Positions 26,180 through 34,352 of a stretch of 64,000 bases of DNA are shown here, piece by piece (the first letter of the stretch is position 1; every line of letters begins with the position of its first letter). The notes beneath the pieces were generated by a model. The model saw only the letters and a list, made by a program, of their open reading frames with translations, was not told the origin of the DNA and ran no database searches. A program made the translations under genes and the position numbers. This DNA is from Bacillus_BU sp051233475 (GTDB taxonomy: Bacteria; Bacillota; Bacilli; Bacillales; Cytobacillaceae), in NCBI RefSeq assembly GCF_051233475.1, contig NZ_JBKFGH010000026.1, forward strand, positions 62,001 to 126,000, read 5' to 3'.

Positions 26180-27043
26180 ATGAAAATTTTAGTTACAGGT
26201 GCAACTGGAAAATTGGGAACAAAAGTTGTTGAAACATTATTAAAAACTGTTCCAGCGAGTCAATTGGCTGTCAGTGTCCGTAATCCGGAGAAAGCGGAAG
26301 GATTTCGGGCTCGTGGGGTTGAGGTTCGTCAAGGCGATTTCGACCAACCGGAAACATTAACTACAGCATTTGCAGGCATCGACCGTCTGTTAATCATATC
26401 TGCTGATGGGGATAACGAAACTAGAATACGCCAACACACGAATGCGGTTGCTGCAGCTCAACAAGCGCAAGTAAAGTTTATTGCGTATACTAGCTTAGCC
26501 AATGCTAGTGAAACTACTATGTTCCTTGCACCACCACACCAAGCTGCAGAAGAAGCTATTTTAAAAACTGGTATTCCATACTCATTCTTGCGAAACAACT
26601 GGTATTTGGAGAACGAAACCAGCAGCATTCAAGGTGTATTGGCAGGAGCTCCATGGGTGACATCTGCAGGAAGCGGGAAGGTCGGTTGGGCGCTGCAACA
26701 AGATTATGCTGAAGCGGCAGCAGCTGTACTAACAGGGAACGGACATGAAAATACGGTGTATGAACTTTCAGGCAAGTTAATGACCCAAGAAGAATTAGCA
26801 GCAGCAATTGGAACGGTATTGGGTAAGGAAGTACCCGTTCAACAGGTTGATGATGATACTTATATTGAAATTATGAAAGGGGCCGGCGTACCAGAATTCA
26901 TCCTACCTTTCCTTGTCGAAATCCAGAAAGGTATTCGGAACGGTGCATTGGAAATCGAGAGCAACGATTTTGAAAAGCTGCTTGGACGTCCTGCTACTCC
27001 AATCAGCGAGGGTTTAAAGCAAATTATTAGTTCAATTTCCTAA
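26180..27043 (+). CDS. NmrA-like NAD(P)-binding oxidoreductase (QOR2-like)
   Basis: A 288-residue atypical short-chain dehydrogenase. ILVTGATGKLGTKVVETLL is the dinucleotide-binding GxxGxxG. The protein matches NmrA/azoreductase/quinone oxidoreductase-2 type enzymes, with PYSFLRNNWYLEN and the C-terminal domain present. Such genes, divergent from HxlR regulators, commonly reduce quinones under electrophile stress. Two adjacent ATG codons lie at 26177 and 26180; GGAGG at 26167-26171 favours 26180. About 290 bp separate the two start codons with no other gene. Confidence 0.8.
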   Translation: MKILVTGATGKLGTKVVETLLKTVPASQLAVSVRNPEKAEGFRARGVEVRQGDFDQPETLTTAFAGIDRLLIISADGDNETRIRQHTNAVAAAQQAQVKFIAYTSLANASETTMFLAPPHQAAEEAILKTGIPYSFLRNNWYLENETSSIQGVLAGAPWVTSAGSGKVGWALQQDYAEAAAAVLTGNGHENTVYELSGKLMTQEELAAAIGTVLGKEVPVQQVDDDTYIEIMKGAGVPEFILPFLVEIQKGIRNGALEIESNDFEKLLGRPATPISEGLKQIISSIS

Positions 27044-27059
27044 TTATAAAATTCAGTGT

Positions 27060-27246
27060 TGGCGGACATATGTTCCGCTATTTTCACAAAAAGTGTTGTT
27101 TTGATAAGCTAAGCGGACAACAGATCCGTTATTTGATAAAAAATTGGCATTATTCAGTGGTTTTTATGTAAATAAGGGATCCTGTGTCCTCTTAGGTCTA
27201 GAAAAAAGGGTATTTTATCAAAATAAGGTCCTCTATGTCCGTGTAA
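27060..27246. repeat. GGACA/TGTCC inverted element, copy 1
   Basis: GGACA at 27064 and 27115 (51 bp apart), then TGTCC at 27185 and 27236 (51 bp apart); the inner pair is 70 bp apart. The left half reads GCGGACAT-n-GTTCCGCTATTT and the right half AATAAGGTCCTCTATGTCCG, the inverse. Copies 2 (31393) and 3 (61283) keep the same distances exactly. Confidence 0.8.
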
Positions 27247-27336
27247 ATAACCTGTTCTATAGTCTTTACTTATGGTTGATTTTTTTAAGCTTCACAAGGT
27301 TGGAGTTAGGTAGCATCTTCTTAGTATTTTGTTAAC

Positions 27337-27374
27337 GGGAGCATTTCTTCAATAAGAAGAAATGCTCTTTTTGA
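27337..27374 (+). terminator. Terminator hairpin
   Basis: GAGCATTTCTTC-aata-AGAAGAAATGCTC followed by TTTTT. It ends the NmrA transcript after the repeat element. The next 300 bp, to 27700, hold no supported gene. Confidence 0.75.
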
Positions 27375-27703
27375 TATAGATAAATAGAAAAGAACATCTT
27401 AAGCTGCATGGACAATCCTTGTTGATTTAAGCCACTTAGTTTAATAATTATTCACACTATTTTCCTGTATCCAGAGGGGATTATATCTAAAAAATGGTAA
27501 AATAGTTAAAAACAGTTATGTCAATTCTTAATATTTAAATATAGAGTATCACGCCTGTAATAACGTTTGGAAAAACTTATTGGAAAAATGATGCGGTGAT
27601 TACTTGCGCTCAATCGCTTATCATGACGATATTGTTAAAGATAATTTCTTCTGGTTAAAAATACCATTCAAAAAAATGGATTTTGGGGGAGGGGAGAAGG
27701 AAA

Positions 27704-28234
27704 TTGAAAAAAAGAAATTTAATACTTGTCTCATTTGGAATATTACTGGTTGTATCAGTCATTAATTTTTATATTAACGGTACGAAGCAGTTATATGGAA
27801 ATGATGAAGCGTCGATTGTGAAAGTGATTAATTCTATTGAAGGTTATGAAAATAAATCAATTGAAGTTCTTAAAATAATAGATTTTGATAATTTAAGAAT
27901 TGCAGCGTTTTTATCTAACAATAGTCCAGGCTATATACAATTTGATAAAAATAAGGATGGCAACTATGAATGGGAAAGTTTTGAGGTTAGGGATGACGAA
28001 ACTTTTAGCTTTTTTATTCCAGACGAAAGAAAGTATTTGTTTGTAACTAATAACGAAAATAAAATTGCGAAAATGCAGGTAAGTATCAACGGACAAAGAT
28101 TTGAGCAAGAGTTCACCCCTGATAAGTCAACTGTTACTTGGGTAGATCTACCAAAAAACGATAAGCGAGAATACACCTATCGAAATTATAGGTTCTATGA
28201 TAAAGATGGAAATATAATTAAAGAATATGAATGA
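27704..28234 (+). CDS. Membrane-anchored hypothetical protein
   Basis: A 176-residue protein with one N-terminal transmembrane segment (about residues 5-22) and an extracytoplasmic domain rich in acidic and aromatic residues. The end reads YRFYDKDGNIIKEYE. The TTG at 27704 is preferred because AGAAGGAAA precedes it closely. The next gene has the same architecture and a similar DKDGK tail, so they appear to be diverged paralogs. No function recognised. Confidence 0.55.
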   Translation: MKKRNLILVSFGILLVVSVINFYINGTKQLYGNDEASIVKVINSIEGYENKSIEVLKIIDFDNLRIAAFLSNNSPGYIQFDKNKDGNYEWESFEVRDDETFSFFIPDERKYLFVTNNENKIAKMQVSINGQRFEQEFTPDKSTVTWVDLPKNDKREYTYRNYRFYDKDGNIIKEYE

Positions 28235-28422
28235 TTGGATTATCACTTAACTGTACATATGGATCAAATATGATAAGGAAAACAGGGCAATTTTTCGTAA
28301 TTTTTTTTACCTGTTGTGTAGAGAAACTTCGCTTTTTTTCTATCAAAGTATTTGTCAAAGTTTTCTTTAAGAAAGATAGACTTTTTTAAAAGAAAAACGA
28401 TAAATGGAACGGAGATTAAATC

Positions 28423-28998
28423 ATGAAAAAATGGGTGTTTGTAATACCTATAATAATTTTGACCATATTAATCTTTTATTTGAGTGGATATAGGTTTACG
28501 TCATTATGTGCAGCTAAAAATAATTCCTTCCTTTCGAAAGATGCTGAGTTGGTAGAGAAATATAATACAGGTTCATTATTTATATTTTTATTTAAAAGTG
28601 ATAAGGATAAGCAATTCCAAACTGTTTTGTCCGAAAAGTCAGGGGTGCTATTTCGAAGTAGTGCAACTACCTATATTCCATATAGCTCAGATAAACTTCA
28701 AACAGTCGGTGGTATGAGCTATGCATCTGAAAATGGCGAATTTACTTTTTTGAGTATAGTGTCAAACGATAAAAAAGTAGCATATATAGAGGCCGGTGAA
28801 GAACCTGAAATAGAAAGAAAAGAAATAAACAAAGGAGAGCGTATCTCTTTCTTGTATCCATTTAGTGAACAAATAGACTTTCTTAATCCTACAGCATTTG
28901 ATAAAGACGGAAAAAAACTTTATTATTACGGCTATTCTAAAGATACAAATGTATTTAGAACCGAAGATTTAAGATGGCATAAAATTGAGGAACAATGA
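28423..28998 (+). CDS. Membrane-anchored hypothetical protein, paralog of the preceding gene
   Basis: A 191-residue protein with an N-terminal anchor (KKWVFVIPIIILTILIFYLSGY) and a beta-rich extracytoplasmic domain ending near FDKDGKKLYYYGYSK. AACGGAG precedes the ATG. Its layout mirrors the gene at 27704. Unknown function. Confidence 0.6.
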   Translation: MKKWVFVIPIIILTILIFYLSGYRFTSLCAAKNNSFLSKDAELVEKYNTGSLFIFLFKSDKDKQFQTVLSEKSGVLFRSSATTYIPYSSDKLQTVGGMSYASENGEFTFLSIVSNDKKVAYIEAGEEPEIERKEINKGERISFLYPFSEQIDFLNPTAFDKDGKKLYYYGYSKDTNVFRTEDLRWHKIEEQ

Positions 28999-29040
28999 AG
29001 ATTAAAAAATCTTGATTTGGTTTTATTACTCTAATAGATA

Positions 29041-29072
29041 CGTCTCTGCAAATGCAGGGGCGGTTTTTTTTT
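29041..29072 (+). terminator. Terminator
   Basis: CGTCTCTGC-aaat-GCAGGGGCG hairpin followed by eight T. Confidence 0.65.
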
Positions 29073-29173
29073 CACATAAGCGGGGTGATTGTATCAGGAT
29101 ATTTTAAGTAATGTTGTTATTTCAAGGTAACTTTATGGAAATGAATATAGTAAAACTTTCATAAGGTGACATA

Positions 29174-29956
29174 ATGGATAATCACACAAACGATAACACT
29201 GCGAGGAGATATAAGGCTCATGTTAGTATTTGGGGAACAACTCAACTTCATCTTCGCAGCCCTTATATTATCGCATGGTGGTCAGCGGCATTCCCCGGAT
29301 TTGGGCATATGCTCCTATCTAAATACCTTAGAGGATATGCATTATTTATTTGGGAGGTTGTTGTTAACATAAAGGCAAAAATTAACCTCGCGATGATTTA
29401 TTCCTTTCAAGGAAATATAGATCTTGCTAAAGAAGTATTAGACACTAGGTGGCTTCTCATGTATATACCTGTTTACCTCTTTGGGATATGGGACAGTTAT
29501 CGGACAACTGTGGATATGAATAAAGTCTATTTGTTAGCAGAACAAGAGGATCACCGTTTTAATTCTTTTGCCTTAGGGGCGATAGAAATAAACTACTTAG
29601 ATAAACGAAATCCTGTTTTTGCAATAATATGGTCACTTTTTATTCCAGGTTTAGGTCAACTCTATATTCATAGGATTTTGACAGCCGTTTTTGTCATTGT
29701 TTGGTTGGTCATTTTCTTTTACTTTTCTCATGCTCAAGAGGCGGTATCACTCTTGTTTTTAGGTAAAGTGAAGCAGTCGATATCAGTATTAAAACCTGAA
29801 TGGCTTTTACTTATCCCCTCACATTATGGATTTGCCACCTATGATGCGTATGTCAACACAATCGAAAATAATAAACTTTTTGAAAAAGAACTAAGAAACT
29901 ATTTAAGAGAAAACTATCAGTCAAAAAACTTTATATTCCCAACGGATAAAAGGTGA
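29174..29956 (+). CDS. Polytopic membrane protein with two TM2-like repeats
   Basis: A 260-residue protein. The segments FPGFGHMLLSKYLRGYALF (about residue 39) and IPGLGQLYIHRILTAVF (about 158) are internal repeats of the kind seen in TM2/DUF-type small membrane modules, each followed by another hydrophobic helix. The N-terminus is hydrophilic. It starts a three-gene run (next genes 10 and 36 nt away). Function unknown. Confidence 0.65.
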   Translation: MDNHTNDNTARRYKAHVSIWGTTQLHLRSPYIIAWWSAAFPGFGHMLLSKYLRGYALFIWEVVVNIKAKINLAMIYSFQGNIDLAKEVLDTRWLLMYIPVYLFGIWDSYRTTVDMNKVYLLAEQEDHRFNSFALGAIEINYLDKRNPVFAIIWSLFIPGLGQLYIHRILTAVFVIVWLVIFFYFSHAQEAVSLLFLGKVKQSISVLKPEWLLLIPSHYGFATYDAYVNTIENNKLFEKELRNYLRENYQSKNFIFPTDKR

Positions 29957-29965
29957 AGTGATACT

Positions 29966-30424
29966 GTGCATATATTTTCTACGTTTGAAACAACTAGCTA
30001 TTTAGAAATGGCCATTTCTGAATTAGAGAAAAAGGGAGTAAAAAGAGAAAGTATATTTGCTGTTCCACTCGATAATCGTTCAGAGGAGCTTAAGATATTT
30101 GATACGCTTCACCGTTCAGACGGTACATCTCTTATTGATATAGGAATGGCACTAGCTACTGCCTTTTCAGTCATCGGTGCAAGTATTGGCTTTAAACTTT
30201 CCTGGGGGCCTATTTACTGGGGATTGTTAAGTGCTGTGATCGGCTTTTTAGTTGGGTTTGCCATCAGACTATTTATCGAGTTGGTTATTAAAAAGAAAAA
30301 AAGATTATTAAAAGGAAAACATTCCGAAGTCATCATGATGATTAAATGCGAGGAATCTCAGGTGGAAACAATCGAGAATATTCTTTGGGATCATTTTGCA
30401 TTGGGTGTAGGAAAAGTGGAATAA
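29966..30424 (+). CDS. Membrane protein with central two-helix hairpin, unknown function
   Basis: A 152-residue protein (GTG start). The N-terminal domain (about 1-45) and C-terminal domain (about 115-152) flank two transmembrane helices with many Gly and Ala. The arrangement resembles general-stress 17M/ferredoxin-fold-like proteins split by a membrane hairpin, but I cannot assign it. It is co-transcribed with its neighbours judging by spacing. Confidence 0.55.
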   Translation: MHIFSTFETTSYLEMAISELEKKGVKRESIFAVPLDNRSEELKIFDTLHRSDGTSLIDIGMALATAFSVIGASIGFKLSWGPIYWGLLSAVIGFLVGFAIRLFIELVIKKKKRLLKGKHSEVIMMIKCEESQVETIENILWDHFALGVGKVE

Positions 30425-30459
30425 TAATTTAATTATTTTTTTCTAAGGAGGCTGCATAG

Positions 30460-31068
30460 ATGGATTTGTCTTTTATTTGGAAGTCATTTTTGTTGATTTT
30501 TGCTGGGATTCTACTTTTAAGAACGGCGGGAAGAAAATCTATATCCCAGATGACTCTCGCTCAAACCATTGTGATGATATCGATTGGTACCATTATCGTC
30601 CAGCCGATTGTAGAAAAAAGTGTAATGAAGGCAATTGTAGGGGCAGCTATATTTGTGACGTCCATCATAATTGTAGAGTATTTAGAACTTAAATTTAATC
30701 TTGTTGAAAAATTCATAACGGGTAAATCTAAAATTGTAATTGAAAATGGTACCTTGCATAGGAAAAACTTAAAAAAGTTACGTTTAACAGCTGATCAATT
30801 GGAAATGAGAATGCGTAATCAAGGGATATCGAAGATTGAGGATGTTAAATTTGCTACCATTGAACCGAATGGACTTCTTGGATATGAATTAAATGACGAT
30901 GCAAAACCATTAACAGTCGGGGAGTTCAAGAAGTTAATTAATATGTATTTTCCATTAGTGCAGAGTGTGGAACAAAATCCAACACAAAACCCTCCTCAAG
31001 AAAAGGGCAATATTTTTGAAGAAATTAAAGGCTTAAGATCCCAGGACCATCCGGACTACTTAAATTAA
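30460..31068 (+). CDS. DUF421 family membrane protein (YetF/YrbG-like)
   Basis: A 202-residue protein: three N-terminal helices (LLLRTAGRKSISQMTLAQTI is the family signature), then a cytosolic domain with VIENGTLHRKNLKKLRLTADQLEMRMR and IEDVKFATIEPNGLL, both conserved in DUF421. Members occur in sporulation-associated operons and elsewhere in bacilli; function is unresolved. AAGGAGGCTGC precedes the ATG. The last gene of the 29.2-31.1 kb run. Confidence 0.85.
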   Translation: MDLSFIWKSFLLIFAGILLLRTAGRKSISQMTLAQTIVMISIGTIIVQPIVEKSVMKAIVGAAIFVTSIIIVEYLELKFNLVEKFITGKSKIVIENGTLHRKNLKKLRLTADQLEMRMRNQGISKIEDVKFATIEPNGLLGYELNDDAKPLTVGEFKKLINMYFPLVQSVEQNPTQNPPQEKGNIFEEIKGLRSQDHPDYLN

Positions 31069-31136
31069 GGAGAAAATAAAACCGCATAGACAGTAATAAA
31101 AGAATGCAAAATATAAACACAAGGATGGTGATAAAT

Positions 31137-31256
31137 TTGAAAAACAAGAATGACCAATTTAAAAATAAAAATGTTTTACCAAAAAGAGATGTAGAATTTG
31201 CTGGAGAAAATGGACTAGAAAAAATAGCTTTAAGAGCTCAAAAAAAGTCTAAATAA
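31137..31256 (+). CDS. Small hydrophilic protein (39 aa), possibly YfhD-like
   Basis: The frame begins MKNKNDQFKNKNVLPKR and continues DVEFAGENGLEKIALRAQ; the VEF-n-LE-n-RAQ pattern resembles the C-terminal half of YfhD-type small proteins of bacilli. TTG at 31137 or the in-frame ATG at 31125 may be used; the ribosome binding site (AAGGATGGTG) is weak. A terminator follows. Modest support only. Confidence 0.4.
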   Translation: MKNKNDQFKNKNVLPKRDVEFAGENGLEKIALRAQKKSK

Positions 31257-31301
31257 GTAGGGACACAGTCACTCGAAATAATGTCACTTGAAACAAACTG
31301 T

Positions 31302-31328
31302 AGATCGTCTTTTGACGGTCTTTATTTA
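31302..31328 (+). terminator. Terminator
   Basis: AGATCGTC-tttt-GACGGTCT followed by TTATTT. Confidence 0.65.
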
Positions 31329-31392
31329 TGAAAAGAAGGGAGGAGCGGTTGGACAAAAAAACAATTACCGTGGCGTGGCAATATAATATGTA

Positions 31393-31575
31393 TGCGGACA
31401 TGCGTTCCGTTATTTTGATAAAAAGTGTTACTTTAACAGGCTAACCGGACATCAGGTTCGCTATTTGGTACTAAATTGGCATAATACAGTGTTTTTTATA
31501 TAAATAAGGTCATCCATGTCCGCTTAGAATAGAAAAAGGGGGAAAAAACCAAAAATAAGGTCTCCTATGTCCGCC
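31393..31575. repeat. GGACA/TGTCC inverted element, copy 2
   Basis: GGACA at 31396 and 31447 and TGTCC at 31517 and 31568, spaced 51-70-51 bp exactly as in copies 1 and 3. The filler between the sites (AAAAAGTGTTA, TAAATTGGCAT, CAGTGTTTTTTAT) is also recognisable between copies. Confidence 0.8.
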
Positions 31576-31716
31576 AAATACATGATTATATTCAGTGAAA
31601 AAGTATGGATAAAAATTTGCAGTTTGGCGGTACAAGTCTTTCTTCAAGAGAACTTTCAGAATAAAAGTAAGGGGATTCAGGATAATAAAAATTAAAATAT
31701 TATCTCGGGGGTTCAT

Positions 31717-32205
31717 ATGATTGATAAGAGAAAGGCTTTATCATTTTGTATATTAGTTGTCCCGTGGTTAACTTCTCCGTTATTAGGGAAGAATTCCTTT
31801 GTTCGTTTTCTCCCCGTGGCTACTTTTGTAGGCTATATCTTTAGTTTTTTAAGTGAAATTGCCGATGAAAAAAAGTGGTGGAAGGTTAAAAATGCATTAT
31901 TTCCAAACTTTCGTTTAGATTTTTCTTACCTTTTGGGCCTTTTTTTTATAACAACAATTTGGATTTTTAAGCTAACTTTCAACAACTTTTTTAAATATCT
32001 TTTTACAAATATGGCTTTTGATTACTTTTTTGTTTTTCATGTAGTGAAATTCTTTACTAAAGTTGGGGTTTTTGAATTTAAGAAAATGAGACCTAAACAT
32101 TTTTACGTATTGTCTGTTGTAACAGCTATTATCATCTATTTTTATCAACGGCTCGTGGAAAGAACCATTGTACATGAAAATAATCAGAGTTTAACTAAAA
32201 TCTAA
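31717..32205 (+). CDS. Small membrane protein of the PWxTLFF-type paralogous family
   Basis: A 162-residue protein with about five hydrophobic helices. VPWLTSPLLGKNSFVRFLP near the N-terminus and KKWWKVKN-n-F in the middle align with the copies at 9183 and 47281. Unknown function. It is monocistronic, placed after a GGACA/TGTCC element. Confidence 0.6.
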   Translation: MIDKRKALSFCILVVPWLTSPLLGKNSFVRFLPVATFVGYIFSFLSEIADEKKWWKVKNALFPNFRLDFSYLLGLFFITTIWIFKLTFNNFFKYLFTNMAFDYFFVFHVVKFFTKVGVFEFKKMRPKHFYVLSVVTAIIIYFYQRLVERTIVHENNQSLTKI

Positions 32206-32403
32206 TACATAATGATCTGCCAAATTTTTAGGAGCGATTCTTCACTTAGGAGGATCGCTTTTCCAATTTCAAATAAAAAGAAGGATATTTTTGGATATTT
32301 CGTAATTTATTCATGATATTAATTATTTTAACTATTATTATTACTATTTTTAATTATACTAAAAATATAGATTGTTACTTTTTTCGGGAAGAGTGAAGGG
32401 AAA

Positions 32404-33042
32404 TTGAAATATACAGGCAGAATAATAACAGCATTAATAAGTATGATGGTTGGGATCCCTTATGTAATTTATAATTATCTAACCCTCCACAGTCTTAATA
32501 GGACAATCATAGATTCATCCGTCTTAATTGTAACTACTTGTACAGTTTGGTGGCTCGGTAAGCAATACGATAAAGCAAAGTATTATTCTGAAAAGGACTA
32601 TTTAACTGGACTTTATAACAGACGATTTATTGAGGAGACACTCCCTAAACTATTATCATTAGCAGATAAAAAAAACGAAAAGCTAAGCATAACGATATTG
32701 GATTGTAATAACTTTAAACTAATAAATGATGTATATGGTCATAGAACTGGAGATTTCGTTCTTAAAAGCATATCGACCATACTACAAAATACCCCGAAGA
32801 ATTCTAAAATAATCGCAAGGTGGGGAGGAGATGAATTTATTATCATTTCCCCTAATACAGATCATTCGGGAACAAAGTTAATGATTGAACATATTGAAAA
32901 AGAATTAGAGAAACTTTCTCAACAAACAGAAAAAAACATTTCTGTTTCGGCTGGAACGGCTATTTATCCTGATGATAGTTGTGATATTGAAAACCTAATT
33001 AAAATTGCCGATAATAACATGTATCGCTTGAAAAATCGTTAA
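32404..33042 (+). CDS. Membrane-bound diguanylate cyclase (GGDEF)
   Basis: A 212-residue protein with two N-terminal transmembrane helices (about 5-55) and a single GGDEF domain (about 65-212). YLTGLYNRRF, FKLINDVYGH and the active-site loop RWGGDEF are intact, so it should make c-di-GMP from GTP at the membrane. The RxxD inhibitory site five residues before GGDEF is absent. No sensory domain other than the short membrane part is present. Start is TTG at 32404 after GAAGAGTGAAGGG. Confidence 0.88.
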   Translation: MKYTGRIITALISMMVGIPYVIYNYLTLHSLNRTIIDSSVLIVTTCTVWWLGKQYDKAKYYSEKDYLTGLYNRRFIEETLPKLLSLADKKNEKLSITILDCNNFKLINDVYGHRTGDFVLKSISTILQNTPKNSKIIARWGGDEFIIISPNTDHSGTKLMIEHIEKELEKLSQQTEKNISVSAGTAIYPDDSCDIENLIKIADNNMYRLKNR

Positions 33043-33077
33043 ACAATCAGATAGTAGAAGTAATGCGAATTCGAAAG

Positions 33078-33131
33078 AAAAGCCTTACCGATGGACACTA
33101 ATGAATCATCGATAAAGGTTTTTCTTTTTTT
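33078..33131 (+). terminator. Terminator after the GGDEF gene
   Basis: GCCTTACCGATG / CATCGATAAAGG imperfect hairpin followed by TTTTTCTTTTTT. Confidence 0.65.
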
Positions 33132-33213
33132 AGTTGAAGAAGACTCAAATTATTATCAGTATTATTTTTTCGGGAAATACTAGGGAAAAAGTAAAAATCT
33201 AAGGAGGAGAACG

Positions 33214-33537
33214 ATGCCACGAAAGGCTACACCAATTAACGAGGGAATAGATGAGGCAACAGACGAACTGTTCCCTGAAGCAGATAAAAACCATGATGAA
33301 ACCGCAAACCTAAGTCGAATGTTAGCGGCAGTTCTGACTTATCTGTCAGACGATGAAATCGAGGAAATAGATATCGGCTCCCTTCTTGAAAATACGGAAG
33401 GGCTGCAAGAATGGTGGAACCAATATCGAGAAAACAACAAAGAAAAGATTGTTGAAGAAATAAAAAATTCTCTGGAAGGGTTAACCTTGAAGGAGCTGGA
33501 AAGGATCCGGGAACAGATAAAAGATAAGCAGGATTGA
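33214..33537 (+). CDS. Hypothetical acidic protein (107 aa)
   Basis: A soluble, strongly acidic, helical protein; LSDDEIEEIDIGSLLENTEGLQEWWNQYREN is its central part. No family is recognised. TAAGGAGGAGAACG before the ATG is a strong ribosome binding site. The end overlaps or abuts the leader of the DUF3298 gene, so they may share a transcript. Confidence 0.55.
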   Translation: MPRKATPINEGIDEATDELFPEADKNHDETANLSRMLAAVLTYLSDDEIEEIDIGSLLENTEGLQEWWNQYRENNKEKIVEEIKNSLEGLTLKELERIREQIKDKQD

Positions 33538-33614
33538 TTTTTACAAGGAATCACCTTCCAGCACATATTCATCCTTCCAAGAATAAATTAGCTAAAAACA
33601 AGAGGATGGATAAT

Positions 33615-34235
33615 ATGCCTCATTCGTTCCCGTTAAGTATTAAAACAGTGAAAATAGGCAACGAGCCGAAAAGAACGGTCTTTTATCCCCAAGTATATGA
33701 CATGCAAAATCAAGGATTAGAAGCAGCGATTAACCGTACGATTACTTACCAAACCCAGCAGCTTATCCACCAACAAGTTGGAAATATGCCAACCACAGTG
33801 GAAGAAATGCTTGGATTATATGAAATCAAGAACAACCAACGGCAGATCCTAAGCTTATCGCTCTCTAATTATACTTACCACTTTCATGCTGCTCATGGAA
33901 TGACCTATATTAAATCTTTAACCTTTGACCCACAAAAAGGCGAGCAATGTGAACTTAAAGATTTGTTTAAACCGGAAAGTGATTATATTAAAAGGCTCTC
34001 AACTCTAATTAACACTCAGATTAAACAGCGCGATATTCAACTGCTTGGTACCTTCACAGCTATTCGGCCGGACCAGGACTTTTACATTGCTGACAAAGCT
34101 CTTGTTATCTACTTCCAACTATATGAAATCACTCCATATTATGTAGGTTTTCCCATGTTTCCAATCTCTGTGTTTGATATCCAGGATATTATTAATGAAA
34201 AGGGTCCCTTGGGACGAATGGCTGTGAACAATTAA
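33615..34235 (+). CDS. DUF3298 (RsiV-like) domain protein
   Basis: A 206-residue protein without signal peptide. The C-terminal half (FDPQKGEQCELKDLFKP..., then FYIADKALVIYFQLYEITPYYVGFPMFPISVF) is the DUF3298 domain known from RsiV and the PdaC/YdjJ type proteins. In RsiV this domain binds lysozyme; here the lack of a membrane anchor makes that role unlikely. ATG at 33615 follows AGAGGA. A fragment of the last 20 codons is repeated at 39186-39250. Confidence 0.75.
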   Translation: MPHSFPLSIKTVKIGNEPKRTVFYPQVYDMQNQGLEAAINRTITYQTQQLIHQQVGNMPTTVEEMLGLYEIKNNQRQILSLSLSNYTYHFHAAHGMTYIKSLTFDPQKGEQCELKDLFKPESDYIKRLSTLINTQIKQRDIQLLGTFTAIRPDQDFYIADKALVIYFQLYEITPYYVGFPMFPISVFDIQDIINEKGPLGRMAVNN

Positions 34236-34254
34236 AGTGGAGGGCAACAGAAAA

Positions 34255-34287
34255 AGAAGAGAAATTAAGATCTCTTCTCTTTTTTTA
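34255..34287 (+). terminator. Terminator after the DUF3298 gene
   Basis: AGAAGAGA-aattaaga-TCTCTTCT followed by nine T. Confidence 0.75.
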
Positions 34288-34352
34288 TAGGAAAAATAAT
34301 AGAGTATAGTGGTCATATTCATTAAATGGGGGTGATATTTTTAAAATTCGCC

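Noticed and set aside
27600..27760. About 60-codon frame without start upstream of 27704 (GDYLRSIAYHDDIV...)
   Set aside because: No start codon, no homology recognised; could be a remnant but support is too thin.
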